From a bacterium (GTDB taxonomy: Bacteria; CSSED10-310; JAFGSJ01): a stretch of DNA of 33,573 nt. Below, one piece after another: positions 22,063 through 31,175 of this stretch. Location of the stretch: the NCBI GenBank assembly GCA_016934675.1, contig JAFGSJ010000062.1, forward strand, positions 1 through 33,573, given 5' to 3'. The stretch's first letter is position 1, and the number at the start of each line of letters is the position of its first letter. A program made the position numbers and the translations under genes. Below the pieces are notes generated by a model. It was not told where the DNA came from. It saw nothing but the letters and a program-made list of their open reading frames with translations, and did no database searches.

Positions 22063-22494
22063 TCATTCGTCTCCCAGACATTCATGCTCCTCGAAGAAGA
22101 ACCGAACCTCGCGCAGGCCGTTTTCCGGTGAATCCGAGCCGTGGACCACATTTCGTTCGATCGAGGTGCCGTAGTCTCGACGAATAGTGCCATAACCAGC
22201 TTGAGCCGGATCGGTGCTGCCGATGAATGAGCGATAATCATCGATGACACGTTTGCCTTGCAGGGCCATAACTATAATCGGGCCAGATGACATGAACTCG
22301 GTCAGCGACGCGAAAAAAGGTTTTGAGCGATGCACGGCATAAAAATTTTCGGCCCTTTCTTTGCTCAACCGGACCAGTTTCAGACCAATAATCCTGAAAC
22401 CAGCCCGTTCAATCCTGGATAGAATGGTCCCGGCCAACTGACGCTTAACCGCATCAGGTTTGATGATGGCGAGTGTTCTTTCCTTTTCTGTCAT
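22063..22494 (-). CDS. ndk: Nucleoside diphosphate kinase
   Basis: A 143-residue cytoplasmic enzyme transferring the gamma-phosphate from ATP to NDPs through a phosphohistidine. TLAIIKPDAVKR at the N-terminus and the active-site signature ERNVVHGSDSPENG with the catalytic His are diagnostic. Length equals the family norm. ATG at 22492-22494 follows GGGAG at 7-base spacing. The first 41 bases overlap the end of the upstream nucleotidyltransferase-like gene in another frame, so the two are likely co-transcribed. Confidence 0.97.
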   Translation of the reverse strand: MTEKERTLAIIKPDAVKRQLAGTILSRIERAGFRIIGLKLVRLSKERAENFYAVHRSKPFFASLTEFMSSGPIIVMALQGKRVIDDYRSFIGSTDPAQAGYGTIRRDYGTSIERNVVHGSDSPENGLREVRFFFEEHECLGDE

Positions 22495-25400
22495 AGGACG
22501 CTCCCTTGGTGGTAAATTCCTGCATGAGCTGATCGATACTGCGGGCAGACAACCTGACCGTCTGAAGGGTCCGCTTTTTAATCCGCTCGATTTGTTCGAA
22601 CGGATGCCGAAGCCTGGCCCGTTCAAGCATGGCCGTGGGTCTCTGCAGCTCCTGCCAGATGATCATGTCATCAGCGGCCACCGTTAATCGATAAAAATCG
22701 CGGAGTTGGGCCAGAAATTGATAGGTCCGCTGCAGGCGTTTCAAAACCCGGGCATGCGCAGGATCAGCTTCACACAGCATTTCGAATAGGGTTAAACTGA
22801 TATTCTTGCTGATTTCAAAACACGCTTTATAGATCATGAGCAACATCTCGATGTCACGCAATCCCCCATGACAATCCTTGACATCGATACTGCTCTCATA
22901 GTGCTCCTCCGATGACGACTGCTCGTGGCGAGCATAATACTCTTCGATCATAGCCGCGGTGTATTGGACTTTCTGATCGAATAGAAAGGGTACGATAATC
23001 TCAGCCATGAAGTCTTCCATGAATATATGACTGCCCACGACTTGACGGCAACCGAGCAGTTGTGATTTGTCGATGAAGGTCTCCTGGTGCTCGCCCTGAA
23101 GAAACTGCTTCAGCTCGCTGAATGTGGTCACGTACCTGCCGAAATGGTCGGCGAAACGATAATGGGGCAGGGTCCCACGCTTGATGATCTCCGAATTCAT
23201 CCTCGAAATGATTTTGATGGCATGATCGAGTATATGCTGATCATTGGAGTTGAGCAGGACGATAAGGTCATAATCATTATCAAAAGCCTGTTCGCGGGCA
23301 TGGCCTCCCGCCGAGAATACTGCCAGCAAGTCACGCATCGGGGTCTTCTGACCCTGTTCGGAATCAAGCTCCTGCTTGCAGATGTTGAACAGGGTCTGTA
23401 GGTAATTATCCACAAAGAGCGTATACTGATCGCCGGTCGTTTCAACGTTTTCACCTAACAAGGTCTGAATCCCTACACGCATATATTCCAGATCGTAATA
23501 ATCGCCCAATTGCTCCTTTTTACTCTTGTATGTCGGGGCTTCATCAACTTTGCCCAATAATCCGACGCTGATCATCTGGATTTTATCATCACTGTCCAGA
23601 AAACGAATGCATTCATGATTTCGATCGAGCATTCTGTCGACAAATCGATGAAAATGACGACTGGAAAGCTTATGAATAGAGAGGAGCCGCAGGAATTTGC
23701 TTTTTTCGCGTTCGATCCGGTCGTCCCAGTGCTTTGCTGTCAGGGTCGCTTCGAGCATTGTCACGAATTCGTCCGGGATAATGTGAAAAAAGTTATTGAT
23801 TAATACCGGTTGATAATTGAAAATATTGATCAATCGCTCATGGGCATTGGGTAATGTTTGAAAAACCTGCAGATATGCCCGGCAAAAATCGTAAAAGAGT
23901 TCCCGGCAGTTCCACTCGTGGGACTTGCTGGCCAAAAAGGTCAGTACCGTTATGATTGTCAGAGACGAATACTGACCACAAGCAGCATAAAACTGTACTA
24001 TCTTCGATCTTTCCATGGGCTCGAGTCGTTGGATGTCCCTCACAAAAAGCAGCATCAAAGCACCCTCATCCCCGCACATCTTGTCCAGAATGTCGTCCCA
24101 GAACGTGGTCCCCCGAAAAAACCGGACCTGGTCAGTAAATGTTTGGGTGATATTCCCCACGATACACCGGGTTTGTGATTCGATAGTATCGGACTGCCCC
24201 GGTTTAACCCCGGCCAACTCTCCCTGAAAACAGGCGAGTTGGCTCGACATGGAACTATGCTTGATCAGATGCTCTCTGACCCAGGGGAAAAGCTCATCAA
24301 TCGCTCGATTCGCTTGATTGACATACTGGTGATACCCGATAAGCAGATGGTTCCAGGCCTTTATAACGCCCATGTCATTATAACCCATGGTCCGGGCTAC
24401 TGTGTTTAAATTCCGCCAATCATTCCTGTCCTGAAGATATATATCCTCGCTCTGACTGATGAATAGCTGATACAGAAAACGAAAGGTCTCGATGAAGATC
24501 AGCGATTCCTCCAACCAGTGAAACTGCTCCCGAAACTGAGTGGAATGCTGTTGAAGCAAAGTAATAACGTCCCAACTCCCGATTTTCTCGATGCCCAGAA
24601 TCGTCTTGCTGACCGACATCATCCCCTTGATCATTCGTAATGCATCATCCTTGGGATGGAGCCGATCATCCTTGAGCGGTCTGACCCGCAAGGCCAGAAT
24701 CTCACCCAGAATACCACGCAAGAAACCTTCATGATACTTAAGATTTCCCGGATACTCAAAATAATACCGACTGATGACCTGCTCCTGAAAGTCACGGAAC
24801 AGTTTCCATGAACCGAATATGGGCCAGGCATTCAGCATCTCATTGATAATGACGAAATCATGGATCTCCTTGTCCAGTAACTGCTGATATTCATTGATCG
24901 AGGCAGAATAGGATTGGGTCCCGACATGTTCGGATATATGCAGGTGAAGATAACAGGCCCGCTTCATCATCTCCTGTATGATTTTACTGAGCCCAATATT
25001 CAGCTTTTCCCGATGATAGTCGCCCTTGTCGATGATGCCGATGTCGATATCATCCTGGTCTGCCCTGGTCCCCACCCCGATTACAACATACTCACCCAAC
25101 TCTTCACTCGTATAAAATAAATGTAAGACCCTTTCAATGTAACAGGCCGTTAACTTGCGAAACCCTTCCCCAACCTGTCTCATGAAATTCCTGTATACAG
25201 CCAGGTTGTTACTGCCTACCAGTATTGACATCCGCAGAATATCAACACAACGCACATTCAAGATTATGTACTGCAAGGCATAATAACAGGCCAGAAAATC
25301 AAGCTTCAGGGAGCGATCAGACGTCAAGCTCATGATCGTTTCCATCTCGTCGCACAGATCATTAGCAGGTTTATACAGCATCACCTTGTCAAGAACACCA

Positions 25401-25525
25401 TGCTTCTCAAGATGACGAACCAGCTCGTCTCGATGACGATTGATCACAAAATGATACTTATTGAAATGATTACCGAATTCTTTGATCCTCTGCTCGAGCC
25501 GGATGAAAGGGTCTTGAATGCTCAT
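22454..25525 (-). CDS. Large protein with two nucleotidyltransferase modules (GlnE/GlnD-like)
   Basis: About 1023 residues, no membrane segments. The first module has VVIGVGTRADQDDIDIGII (near 148-166), the second AVFSAGGHAREQAFDNDYDLIVLL (near 730-755); both resemble the G-G/S...DxD core of the pol-beta nucleotidyltransferase fold. CHGGLRDIEMLL near 880 matches the GGLRDIE signature shared by GlnD uridylyltransferase and GlnE adenylyltransferase. Two modules in tandem recall GlnE (adenylyl-removing, then adenylyl-transferring), but sequence is far from either and no HD or ACT domains are seen. It may nucleotidylate a protein target; which is unknown. ATG at 25525 follows AAGGAAG; upstream ATG 25561 and TTG 25618 are less likely. 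Confidence 0.75.
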   Translation of the reverse strand: MSIQDPFIRLEQRIKEFGNHFNKYHFVINRHRDELVRHLEKHGVLDKVMLYKPANDLCDEMETIMSLTSDRSLKLDFLACYYALQYIILNVRCVDILRMSILVGSNNLAVYRNFMRQVGEGFRKLTACYIERVLHLFYTSEELGEYVVIGVGTRADQDDIDIGIIDKGDYHREKLNIGLSKIIQEMMKRACYLHLHISEHVGTQSYSASINEYQQLLDKEIHDFVIINEMLNAWPIFGSWKLFRDFQEQVISRYYFEYPGNLKYHEGFLRGILGEILALRVRPLKDDRLHPKDDALRMIKGMMSVSKTILGIEKIGSWDVITLLQQHSTQFREQFHWLEESLIFIETFRFLYQLFISQSEDIYLQDRNDWRNLNTVARTMGYNDMGVIKAWNHLLIGYHQYVNQANRAIDELFPWVREHLIKHSSMSSQLACFQGELAGVKPGQSDTIESQTRCIVGNITQTFTDQVRFFRGTTFWDDILDKMCGDEGALMLLFVRDIQRLEPMERSKIVQFYAACGQYSSLTIITVLTFLASKSHEWNCRELFYDFCRAYLQVFQTLPNAHERLINIFNYQPVLINNFFHIIPDEFVTMLEATLTAKHWDDRIEREKSKFLRLLSIHKLSSRHFHRFVDRMLDRNHECIRFLDSDDKIQMISVGLLGKVDEAPTYKSKKEQLGDYYDLEYMRVGIQTLLGENVETTGDQYTLFVDNYLQTLFNICKQELDSEQGQKTPMRDLLAVFSAGGHAREQAFDNDYDLIVLLNSNDQHILDHAIKIISRMNSEIIKRGTLPHYRFADHFGRYVTTFSELKQFLQGEHQETFIDKSQLLGCRQVVGSHIFMEDFMAEIIVPFLFDQKVQYTAAMIEEYYARHEQSSSEEHYESSIDVKDCHGGLRDIEMLLMIYKACFEISKNISLTLFEMLCEADPAHARVLKRLQRTYQFLAQLRDFYRLTVAADDMIIWQELQRPTAMLERARLRHPFEQIERIKKRTLQTVRLSARSIDQLMQEFTTKGASYDRKGKNTRHHQT

Positions 25526-25700
25526 TTCTTCTTCCTTGACACTGTTATCGTCCCACTTCATTATCAAACGTTTGTCATGATCAACCTGGCTTGAAATATT
25601 ACCATATTCCGAATCCAACTCAAAGTAAATTATGCTTTTGTCACGGACTCCGACCCACCCAAAAAATGCTATTTATTAGAAAATTTTTGCTTAAAGATAC

Positions 25701-25730
25701 TTGACAATATCAGGTAGACTTTACTAAATA
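25701..25730 (+). promoter_or_regulatory. Sigma70-type promoter for the HTH-receiver gene
   Basis: A perfect TTGACA (25701-25706) and TAAATA (25725-25730) are separated by 18 bases. It is the best promoter-like pair I see in the window, about 100 bases before the gene. Confidence 0.6.
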
Positions 25731-25748
25731 AGACTCAAAAAGAGGAGC

Positions 25749-25802
25749 ATGAAAGTTTTGAATATTGTGCACTACTTTACCGTCACTCGCAGTATTTACT
25801 AA
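25749..25802 (+). CDS. Possible 17-residue leader peptide
   Basis: ATG at 25749 follows AGAGGAG (25741-25747) and reads MKVLNIVHYFTVTRSIY before TAA at 25800-25802. It lies between the promoter and the start of the regulator gene at 25834. A ribosome site, start and stop are all present, but spacing from the ribosome site is short and no attenuator hairpin is obvious, so it is only a candidate. Confidence 0.3.
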   Translation: MKVLNIVHYFTVTRSIY

Positions 25803-25833
25803 CTTCAGCCTATCTCAACAAAGGAGTGTCACC

Positions 25834-26418
25834 ATGAAAGTCAAAGAACCTAATGTCTACACAACCGGCAAAATAGCCAAACTATGTGCCGTATCGATCC
25901 GGACCGTGGCTCGCTGGATCGAATCAGACCAGCTCAAAGCATATCGTCTGCCCGGTGAGTCGACCGAGTATCGCGTATCCAAAGCCGATCTTCTGGCATT
26001 TCTCAAGGAATTTGGACTGCCCTGGGAACATGTCGAAGGAGATAAAACTGTCCAGGCTTTATTACTGGACAGTTCAGCCAGTAATGTGAAAGCTGTTGAA
26101 ACCAGCCTGTCACATCTGGAAGCTAAAACCAATGTTGCTGTAGCCCAGGATATCATCTCAGGTGCGATTTTACTTGGATTACTTCAGCCCCAATTACTGG
26201 TGATTGATCTTGAGGAGTTTGATAACGCTGAAATCAGTCGCATGCTGGAACTGGCCCGAACGAAAGAACAGTTGAAAGAAACCAAGATCATCATTCTTGC
26301 CGATGGGAGTGCTTCGGACAAAACTTTGGCCAAGTTTGAAAAACTCGGCGTCGAAGTCATCTTAAAAAAACCGGTAACGACCCAGAGTCTCTCGAAAAAA
26401 GTATCTTCACTTTTTTAA
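25834..26418 (+). CDS. HTH (MerR/excisionase-like) plus receiver-like regulator
   Basis: A 194-residue protein. Residues ~8-62 form a MerR/helix_turn_helix_17-type winged helix (GKIAKLCAVSIRTVARWIESDQLKAYRL), expected to bind DNA. Residues ~72-194 follow the receiver pattern: QALLLDSSASN, LLVIDLEEFDN with a phospho-acceptor-like Asp, IIILADG, and VILKKPV with the conserved Lys. The usual acidic DD pair in the first loop is LDSS, so phosphorylation may be altered. ATG at 25834 has AAAGGAG seven bases ahead. It has its own promoter and ends at a strong terminator, so it is monocistronic. Partner kinase unknown; the orphan kinase at 20530 is a candidate. Confidence 0.8.
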   Translation: MKVKEPNVYTTGKIAKLCAVSIRTVARWIESDQLKAYRLPGESTEYRVSKADLLAFLKEFGLPWEHVEGDKTVQALLLDSSASNVKAVETSLSHLEAKTNVAVAQDIISGAILLGLLQPQLLVIDLEEFDNAEISRMLELARTKEQLKETKIIILADGSASDKTLAKFEKLGVEVILKKPVTTQSLSKKVSSLF

Positions 26419-26454
26419 ACCTGCCGATACTTTGATCCGGTAATGAGACAATAC

Positions 26455-26493
26455 AAAGGAGGCCCGTTCAGCATTCAGGGGCCTCCTTTTTTT
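26455..26493 (+). terminator. Intrinsic terminator of the HTH-receiver gene
   Basis: AAAGGAGGCCC (26455-26465) pairs perfectly with GGGCCTCCTTT, followed by a T-run (seven T in total). The loop is about 13 bases. The facing HAD gene ends 10 bases later and could use the stem from the other side, though its trailing sequence is less T-rich. Confidence 0.85.
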
Positions 26494-26502
26494 AATCTGT
26501 TC

Positions 26503-27189
26503 TCATTCATTCCGGAGTGCGCATAACAGGTCACTGAAATCTGCCAGATGATCGTAACAATAATCGGGCTTATGGGCCTGTAATTGCGAGGGTGAATACG
26601 TACCGGTGGCCACGGCCACGGCGACCGCACCATTGTCCCGGGCACAGGCAATGTCCAATGGAGTGTCACCTATTATCCAGATATCTTTTGCCGATATTCT
26701 CTGACCAATCATCTGTTCACATTGTCGCCAGGCAATCGTGACCAGTTTTTTCCTGAGTTTGTGATCATCCGAGAAAGCACCACACCTGAAATACGACCAT
26801 ATCCCAAAATGATCGAGTTTGATATAAGCCCCTTGACGCCAGTTTCCAGTCAGCAACCCTACAACCATTGTTTTTTCCTGGTCAAGTAATTCGAGCAAGG
26901 CAGGCATACCGGGCATGACCTTTTTGCCCGGATTGGGCTTGACTATTTCACGCTCGAGATTGGCAAAATAGAGCTGTTTGAACCGGGCCAGATCAACTTC
27001 TGTCCAGGTCAGACCGTGTAATTTGATCGCTTTCTCAAAAATGAGTGGATCGGTCATCCCGGGCATGGCCACTTCCTGAAAAGCATTGTCGACCCCAAAG
27101 ACTGTGCTGAATGCTTTGGTCATACTGCGCGAACCGGCCCCACCCGTCAGGACTAAAGTCCCGTCTATGTCAAATAAGATCAGTTTCAT
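26503..27189 (-). CDS. HAD-superfamily phosphatase (phosphoglycolate phosphatase-like)
   Basis: A 228-residue cytoplasmic enzyme. LFDIDGTLV gives the DxDGT nucleophile motif (Asp7, Asp9), GLLTGNWRQG is motif II, and IIGDTPLDIACARDNG is the Mg-binding motif IV. The helical cap (about residues 18-85) places it in subfamily I with phosphoglycolate/beta-phosphoglucomutase-like members. Substrate not determinable. ATG at 27189 follows AGGTGG. Confidence 0.85.
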   Translation of the reverse strand: MKLILFDIDGTLVLTGGAGSRSMTKAFSTVFGVDNAFQEVAMPGMTDPLIFEKAIKLHGLTWTEVDLARFKQLYFANLEREIVKPNPGKKVMPGMPALLELLDQEKTMVVGLLTGNWRQGAYIKLDHFGIWSYFRCGAFSDDHKLRKKLVTIAWRQCEQMIGQRISAKDIWIIGDTPLDIACARDNGAVAVAVATGTYSPSQLQAHKPDYCYDHLADFSDLLCALRNE

Positions 27190-27352
27190 GCCACCTATGT
27201 AGTGACTTTATCTGCGAACCGCAACCTCATTGCCTTGCTCCCCTTCGCTGACCTTTCCTATGTTGTATGAGCCGGAGCGATATCGGACCCTATCATTGAC
27301 AATTATCAGCTCGTGAGCAACAATAATAACAGCTTTGAAAGGAGTCCAGACC

Positions 27353-27799
27353 ATGACTGATCAAGATTCTTTCTTTAACAAAATCAACCGGACCACGGAC
27401 CAGATCATCAAAACCCTGATTGATGACCTTCTCGCAAGTGAATACTTCGGTCCGGCAGTGGAAAAAATCGTACATGCCGGCGGTCTGATTGATGAACATA
27501 TCCAGACCGCACTCCATGCTGTCCGGGTCGCCTCGAAACGCGAAGTTGAAGACCTCGAAGAACGTCTGGTCAGATTGGAACAGAAACTCGAACGCGCCCT
27601 CTCCTCGATCGAGGAAATCAAAGCACACAATCAAACGGGTCGAACGGGAACACATGGGAAAACGGCTGCGAAAACACTCCGCTGCCCCACCTGCGGCCGG
27701 GAGTTTAGCCCCAAGTCCTCAAGCCAGAAATTCTGCAGTGCGGCCTGCCGTAGCGGATCGTCTCCCGTTCAGCCAGACACGACCAAACAAAGAACATAG
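27353..27799 (+). CDS. Coiled-coil protein with C-terminal zinc-ribbon
   Basis: A 148-residue protein. Residues ~1-60 are amphipathic helices, ~60-95 a heptad coiled coil (REVEDLEERLVRLEQKLERAL). A polar linker follows, and CPTCGREFSPKSS...FCSAAC at ~112-135 gives four cysteines in a CxxC...CxxxC zinc-finger spacing. The N-terminal organisation recalls phasin-like or small structural proteins but I cannot name a family. ATG at 27353 has AAAGGAG upstream. A TTGACA (27296-27301) lies 50 bases upstream without a convincing -10. It may be a DNA- or RNA-associated oligomer. Confidence 0.7.
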   Translation: MTDQDSFFNKINRTTDQIIKTLIDDLLASEYFGPAVEKIVHAGGLIDEHIQTALHAVRVASKREVEDLEERLVRLEQKLERALSSIEEIKAHNQTGRTGTHGKTAAKTLRCPTCGREFSPKSSSQKFCSAACRSGSSPVQPDTTKQRT

Positions 27800-27940
27800 C
27801 TTCGCATGTTGATTATAGAATAGTGTTAGTTGAGGCAGCCAAACAGGGGATGACGAAAGCATGGAAGCCCATCGACCATGTAGTCGCCACATTACACTGA
27901 TAAAATCCGGATTTCGCAGATAACAAATCTGAGTATTCTG

Positions 27941-27965
27941 TGAAATCTGTGGTGATCTTTTTTTT
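27941..27965. other. TCTGTGAAATCTGTGGTGATC-type tract
   Basis: A repetitive sequence with two CTGTG copies, followed by a nine-T run, in the gap between the zinc-ribbon gene and the membrane protein gene. Comparable tracts are frequent in intergenic DNA of many bacterial genomes. No function is assigned. Confidence 0.25.
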
Positions 27966-29774
27966 TCATCTATAACTTTGCGATTCCGATGCATTAAAAC
28001 GATAAACGATGATGTTCTGCCTGTCATAGATCACCTTGTCCCTGAAAGGGGCCATGAAACAGAGCAGGTCCAGTAGTCTTTCCGGTGACAGATACGCCCG
28101 ATGAATGATCAGATATCCGATCCGATGCACCTCGAGTGCCCGTTGAAAAGCATCCGGACTGGGTCTGGTAAAGGGCTGTTTTCGCCGGTAGTCCGTCACA
28201 TAACGTAACACTGCATCTGACCTGATATTCTTGATCAAATCGAGAGGATGCCGGGCCAGAAAGGCCATCTTGAGCGGATGCTCATGAATGGTCTGATAAT
28301 ACTGATACTTGCGAATGGTATGGTCCAAAGGTACATCCAGAACCACACTATCTCCGGCGTCCCGACTGATTTGCCTATAAATCTCCGGGAACTGCCCGGA
28401 TAAAGTGGGGAGCGGTGCCGACCAGAATTCGGCTATGACCAGTCCAAGAACAAAACAATAGAGAAAACGGAACAGAAGCAGCCTTTTACGTGGGCCCCAC
28501 TTTGACCAGCGTTGTCCCAGGACGGCGACTGCTTGAGCACCGATCAGGGCCAGACACAAACTCACTATGACGGCAAAACGGGCTGGGGCCCTGAAATGAT
28601 TGAGAAAATCCACACTCTGGAATACATAAAAAGGCAAAAGGACCGATTTGCCCAATACAGTGACCTGTTTGCCATTGATCATCAGAAACGGCCCACAGGC
28701 CAGAACGGCAAAGACAATTGTCAGGACCAGCCAGGGCACCAGGTCCCGCCTTCTGACCAGGAAAAATGCCGCAACCAGCAAACCCAATGCTACCAAGCCC
28801 GGACTGATACCCTTCTCGATGATGTTCCCCGGCAGACTTTCCAGATAACGTCGGGCTGGACCTCCCCAGATCGGTTGTAACGGATTTGAAACAAAAAAAG
28901 AATACAGGTCCGCACTATATATCTCAGTTTCTTTGAGCAGGATTGGACTATACTCGGAGGTTACGGTCGTGCTCAACAGTGGCAGTACCAGCATAAATAA
29001 GACCAATCCTGATAAAAACGTATATACAAAAACACGCTTGAGCCCTTGACTCCCACATTCAACTGGATTGCACCAATATGTCGACCCACATTCAATAATA
29101 AGGAACAAGAGATACATGAGCATGATCATCAAGGCATAATAGATTGTACTGAAATAAATGATGACCATTACCGCCAAACCACCACATAAATAACGCTTCT
29201 GACCCTCGTTCTTGAAACGAAGCAAAAAATAAATGGCCAGAGGCAACCACTGTATCGACATCAGATTTAAATGCTCCAACGCATGCAGAAAATGATAGGG
29301 ACTGAACGTGAAGAGCATACTCCCCACAAACCCGGCTCGCCAGTCCCGACTGATATAAGTGCAGAGTTGAAAACTGGTCAGGCCTGTTAGAAAAAATGAC
29401 AGAAAAAAAAGCAGATTGTATATAAGCAACCGATTACTCAATACAAAACCAAGGCAATATGCCATCAATCCGTCCAGTAATGAATATGAATGAAACAGCA
29501 ACGACAACTCATGAGGATGATACAGATAATCGGTCCGCATGACCGAGTCCTGATCTGACGAAAGAGCATAATCAACCCACCACAGGTTCCAGATGAATAG
29601 CCAGACATCACTGTCACCATCGAGGAAGGTGACCAGCTTTTCAAAACTGGGCACGTGTTCATGCACCCGGATGATCACAGGATACGTCATCACCACTGCC
29701 AGAACTACATATACAAAATTAATCCTGATCCAGTATCTGAAGGTGCTTCCGTGTCCTGTTTCGAACCCGTTCAT
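27966..29774 (-). CDS. Polytopic membrane protein, GT-C glycosyltransferase-like
   Basis: A 602-residue protein with about 11-13 membrane segments and a C-terminal soluble domain of ~140 residues. The first extracytoplasmic loop after segment one contains DGDSDVWLFIWNLWWVDYAL, where GT-C enzymes carry their acidic catalytic residue, and FSPYHFLHALEHLNLMSIQWLPLAIYFL is typical of lipid-sugar-dependent membrane glycosyltransferases. The tail contains HRIGYLIIHRAY. Probably moves a sugar onto an envelope glycan or lipid. No other envelope-glycan genes are adjacent. ATG at 29774 follows AGAGGAC closely. Confidence 0.7.
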   Translation of the reverse strand: MNGFETGHGSTFRYWIRINFVYVVLAVVMTYPVIIRVHEHVPSFEKLVTFLDGDSDVWLFIWNLWWVDYALSSDQDSVMRTDYLYHPHELSLLFHSYSLLDGLMAYCLGFVLSNRLLIYNLLFFLSFFLTGLTSFQLCTYISRDWRAGFVGSMLFTFSPYHFLHALEHLNLMSIQWLPLAIYFLLRFKNEGQKRYLCGGLAVMVIIYFSTIYYALMIMLMYLLFLIIECGSTYWCNPVECGSQGLKRVFVYTFLSGLVLFMLVLPLLSTTVTSEYSPILLKETEIYSADLYSFFVSNPLQPIWGGPARRYLESLPGNIIEKGISPGLVALGLLVAAFFLVRRRDLVPWLVLTIVFAVLACGPFLMINGKQVTVLGKSVLLPFYVFQSVDFLNHFRAPARFAVIVSLCLALIGAQAVAVLGQRWSKWGPRKRLLLFRFLYCFVLGLVIAEFWSAPLPTLSGQFPEIYRQISRDAGDSVVLDVPLDHTIRKYQYYQTIHEHPLKMAFLARHPLDLIKNIRSDAVLRYVTDYRRKQPFTRPSPDAFQRALEVHRIGYLIIHRAYLSPERLLDLLCFMAPFRDKVIYDRQNIIVYRFNASESQSYR

Positions 29775-29874
29775 GTCCTCTGATCAACCTCTGAAAGATT
29801 CTTCTGTCTTTCATACAATGTTTTGACTGCCTTACCCGATTAGAATACAACATCCACAGGAAGAATTGCAAAAT

Positions 29875-30000
29875 TTATCTCGTTACGTTCGAGGCAAGTG
29901 GCTCAGACACTTCGGCTCTATCTGAAAGGATGTCATGAGCCGGGTTGCACTCATATCTCATCGGATCGAGAACATAGTAACTATCCGCCTGATCTTCCAC
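29875..30000 (-). CDS. Possible 41-residue small protein
   Basis: A GTG at 30000 overlaps the stop codon of the next gene by one base (TAGTG) and opens a frame to TAA at 29877-29875. The peptide contains VLDPMRYECNPAHD. There is no ribosome site besides translational coupling and no family recognised, so this is a weak call. Confidence 0.2.
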   Translation of the reverse strand: MEDQADSYYVLDPMRYECNPAHDILSDRAEVSEPLASNVTR

Positions 30001-30335
30001 TACTTATACAAGACCAGCCCGCACTTTTGACACCTTTTTTGGGGCGGAAAACTGAAAGAACTGTAAGGTGTATAGTTTTCTTTAGTGACCTTCTGGACAA
30101 AAAAGAAATCATGACAACGGGGACAGTGAATCCTCTGCAATTTATGCTGAACATACATACCTAGAAAAAACAGGCAGATCGGGAGAAGAATGGGAAACCA
30201 GGACCCGGTCCGCTCGATCATACCCATAATCAACACTAAAATGGGCAAATAAGAAAAAAGAATGAACAAGAACAGCCTTCTCAACAGCCTGATCCGGGCC
30301 AGACCCCTTTCGATTTCAATAATTGGTCCTTTCAT
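30000..30335 (-). CDS. Small two-TM protein with zinc-ribbon
   Basis: A 111-residue protein. Two membrane segments (LFLFILFSYLPILVLIMG and WFPILLPICLFFLGMYV) are followed by a cytoplasmic zinc-ribbon: CPRC near residue 71 and CQKC near residue 102 supply the cysteines. Similar small proteins are common and uncharacterised. ATG at 30333-30335; ribosome site weak. Confidence 0.6.
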   Translation of the reverse strand: MKGPIIEIERGLARIRLLRRLFLFILFSYLPILVLIMGMIERTGSWFPILLPICLFFLGMYVQHKLQRIHCPRCHDFFFVQKVTKENYTPYSSFSFPPQKRCQKCGLVLYK

Positions 30336-30422
30336 GTAACGACCTGCTTCTTTGTGTGTTGAATGTCCCGCTTTTAACTCTTTGTCGGAACTGTCTTTTT
30401 TATCACCAAATGATATGAGATA

Positions 30423-31175
30423 TTACTCGAGAGGAAAATATGCTTTGAGACCGAGCGAAACAGAATAACCCACAAATTCCAGGTCTTCCGAATGCTCTGA
30501 ACACTCGATCGGGTCAGGACCGGTCTCACATCCAATACCACCTGCACGAGCCCTTCCCGCTAAATCTGATTGGGTCTCTTCCTGCCATCGAGCAAAAAGC
30601 ACAAAATCCATCGTGCGATAGCCCACTGACATCACGAAAGACAGGGTCTCATGAATCGAAAATTCGTAACCCAGAATAAACAGCGGGCCAACCGTATCGA
30701 TCGGTTGAATATCAAATTGCACGATACTTCCCGGGGGCGAATCTGCAAAGAAAAACGCTTGACTTGAATCCTGGCTCGGTTCAATGTGGGCGTATTCACA
30801 TCCGAGCCCGAGATAGGTCAGATGGCGCTCAGTCCGAAAAAGCTCGAATTGATTGGAAATCTGGAAAATGGTCACTTGTCCCGTTAAAGTGGCCTGATCA
30901 TTGTCCGCAGAACTGATCGGTCTATTCTGGAGAAAGGCACCCAGACCAAATTCGAGATTTAAAAACCGATTCATCCTGAGCGTATAATTGATGTCGTAGG
31001 TATAACCGGATTGGAATTGTCCCTCATCATTGATAAAAATCGAGAACTTCCCTAACGGGCAACCTACTCCCCAACGTTCGATCTCCGCCCGACAGCACAA
31101 AGGCAATGCCAGAAGTAACAAACATAGACTGGCTATGATCCGAATCGCTTTAAGCTTATGTGTTCTCGTTCTCAT
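30423..31175 (-). CDS. Exported beta-barrel-like outer membrane protein
   Basis: A 250-residue protein. A signal peptide (IIASLCLLLLALPLCCRA, cleavage after RA) is followed by amphipathic strands with alternating aromatics (YTYDINYTLRMNRFLNLEFGLGAF, VGYSVSLGLKAYFPLE). A C-terminal strand ends in an aromatic-rich segment, as in outer membrane barrels. Predicted ~10 strands. Function unknown. The ATG at 31175 overlaps the end of the upstream OPT gene by 20 bases, so it is probably co-transcribed. Three cysteines in the mature part (ECSE, GCEYA) are unusual for a barrel. Confidence 0.7.
   Translation of the reverse strand: MRTRTHKLKAIRIIASLCLLLLALPLCCRAEIERWGVGCPLGKFSIFINDEGQFQSGYTYDINYTLRMNRFLNLEFGLGAFLQNRPISSADNDQATLTGQVTIFQISNQFELFRTERHLTYLGLGCEYAHIEPSQDSSQAFFFADSPPGSIVQFDIQPIDTVGPLFILGYEFSIHETLSFVMSVGYRTMDFVLFARWQEETQSDLAGRARAGGIGCETGPDPIECSEHSEDLEFVGYSVSLGLKAYFPLE

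Noticed and set aside
22454..25525. Direct assignment as GlnD or GlnE
   Set aside because: Signature segments are shared with both, but domain complement and overall sequence do not match either well enough to use a gene symbol.
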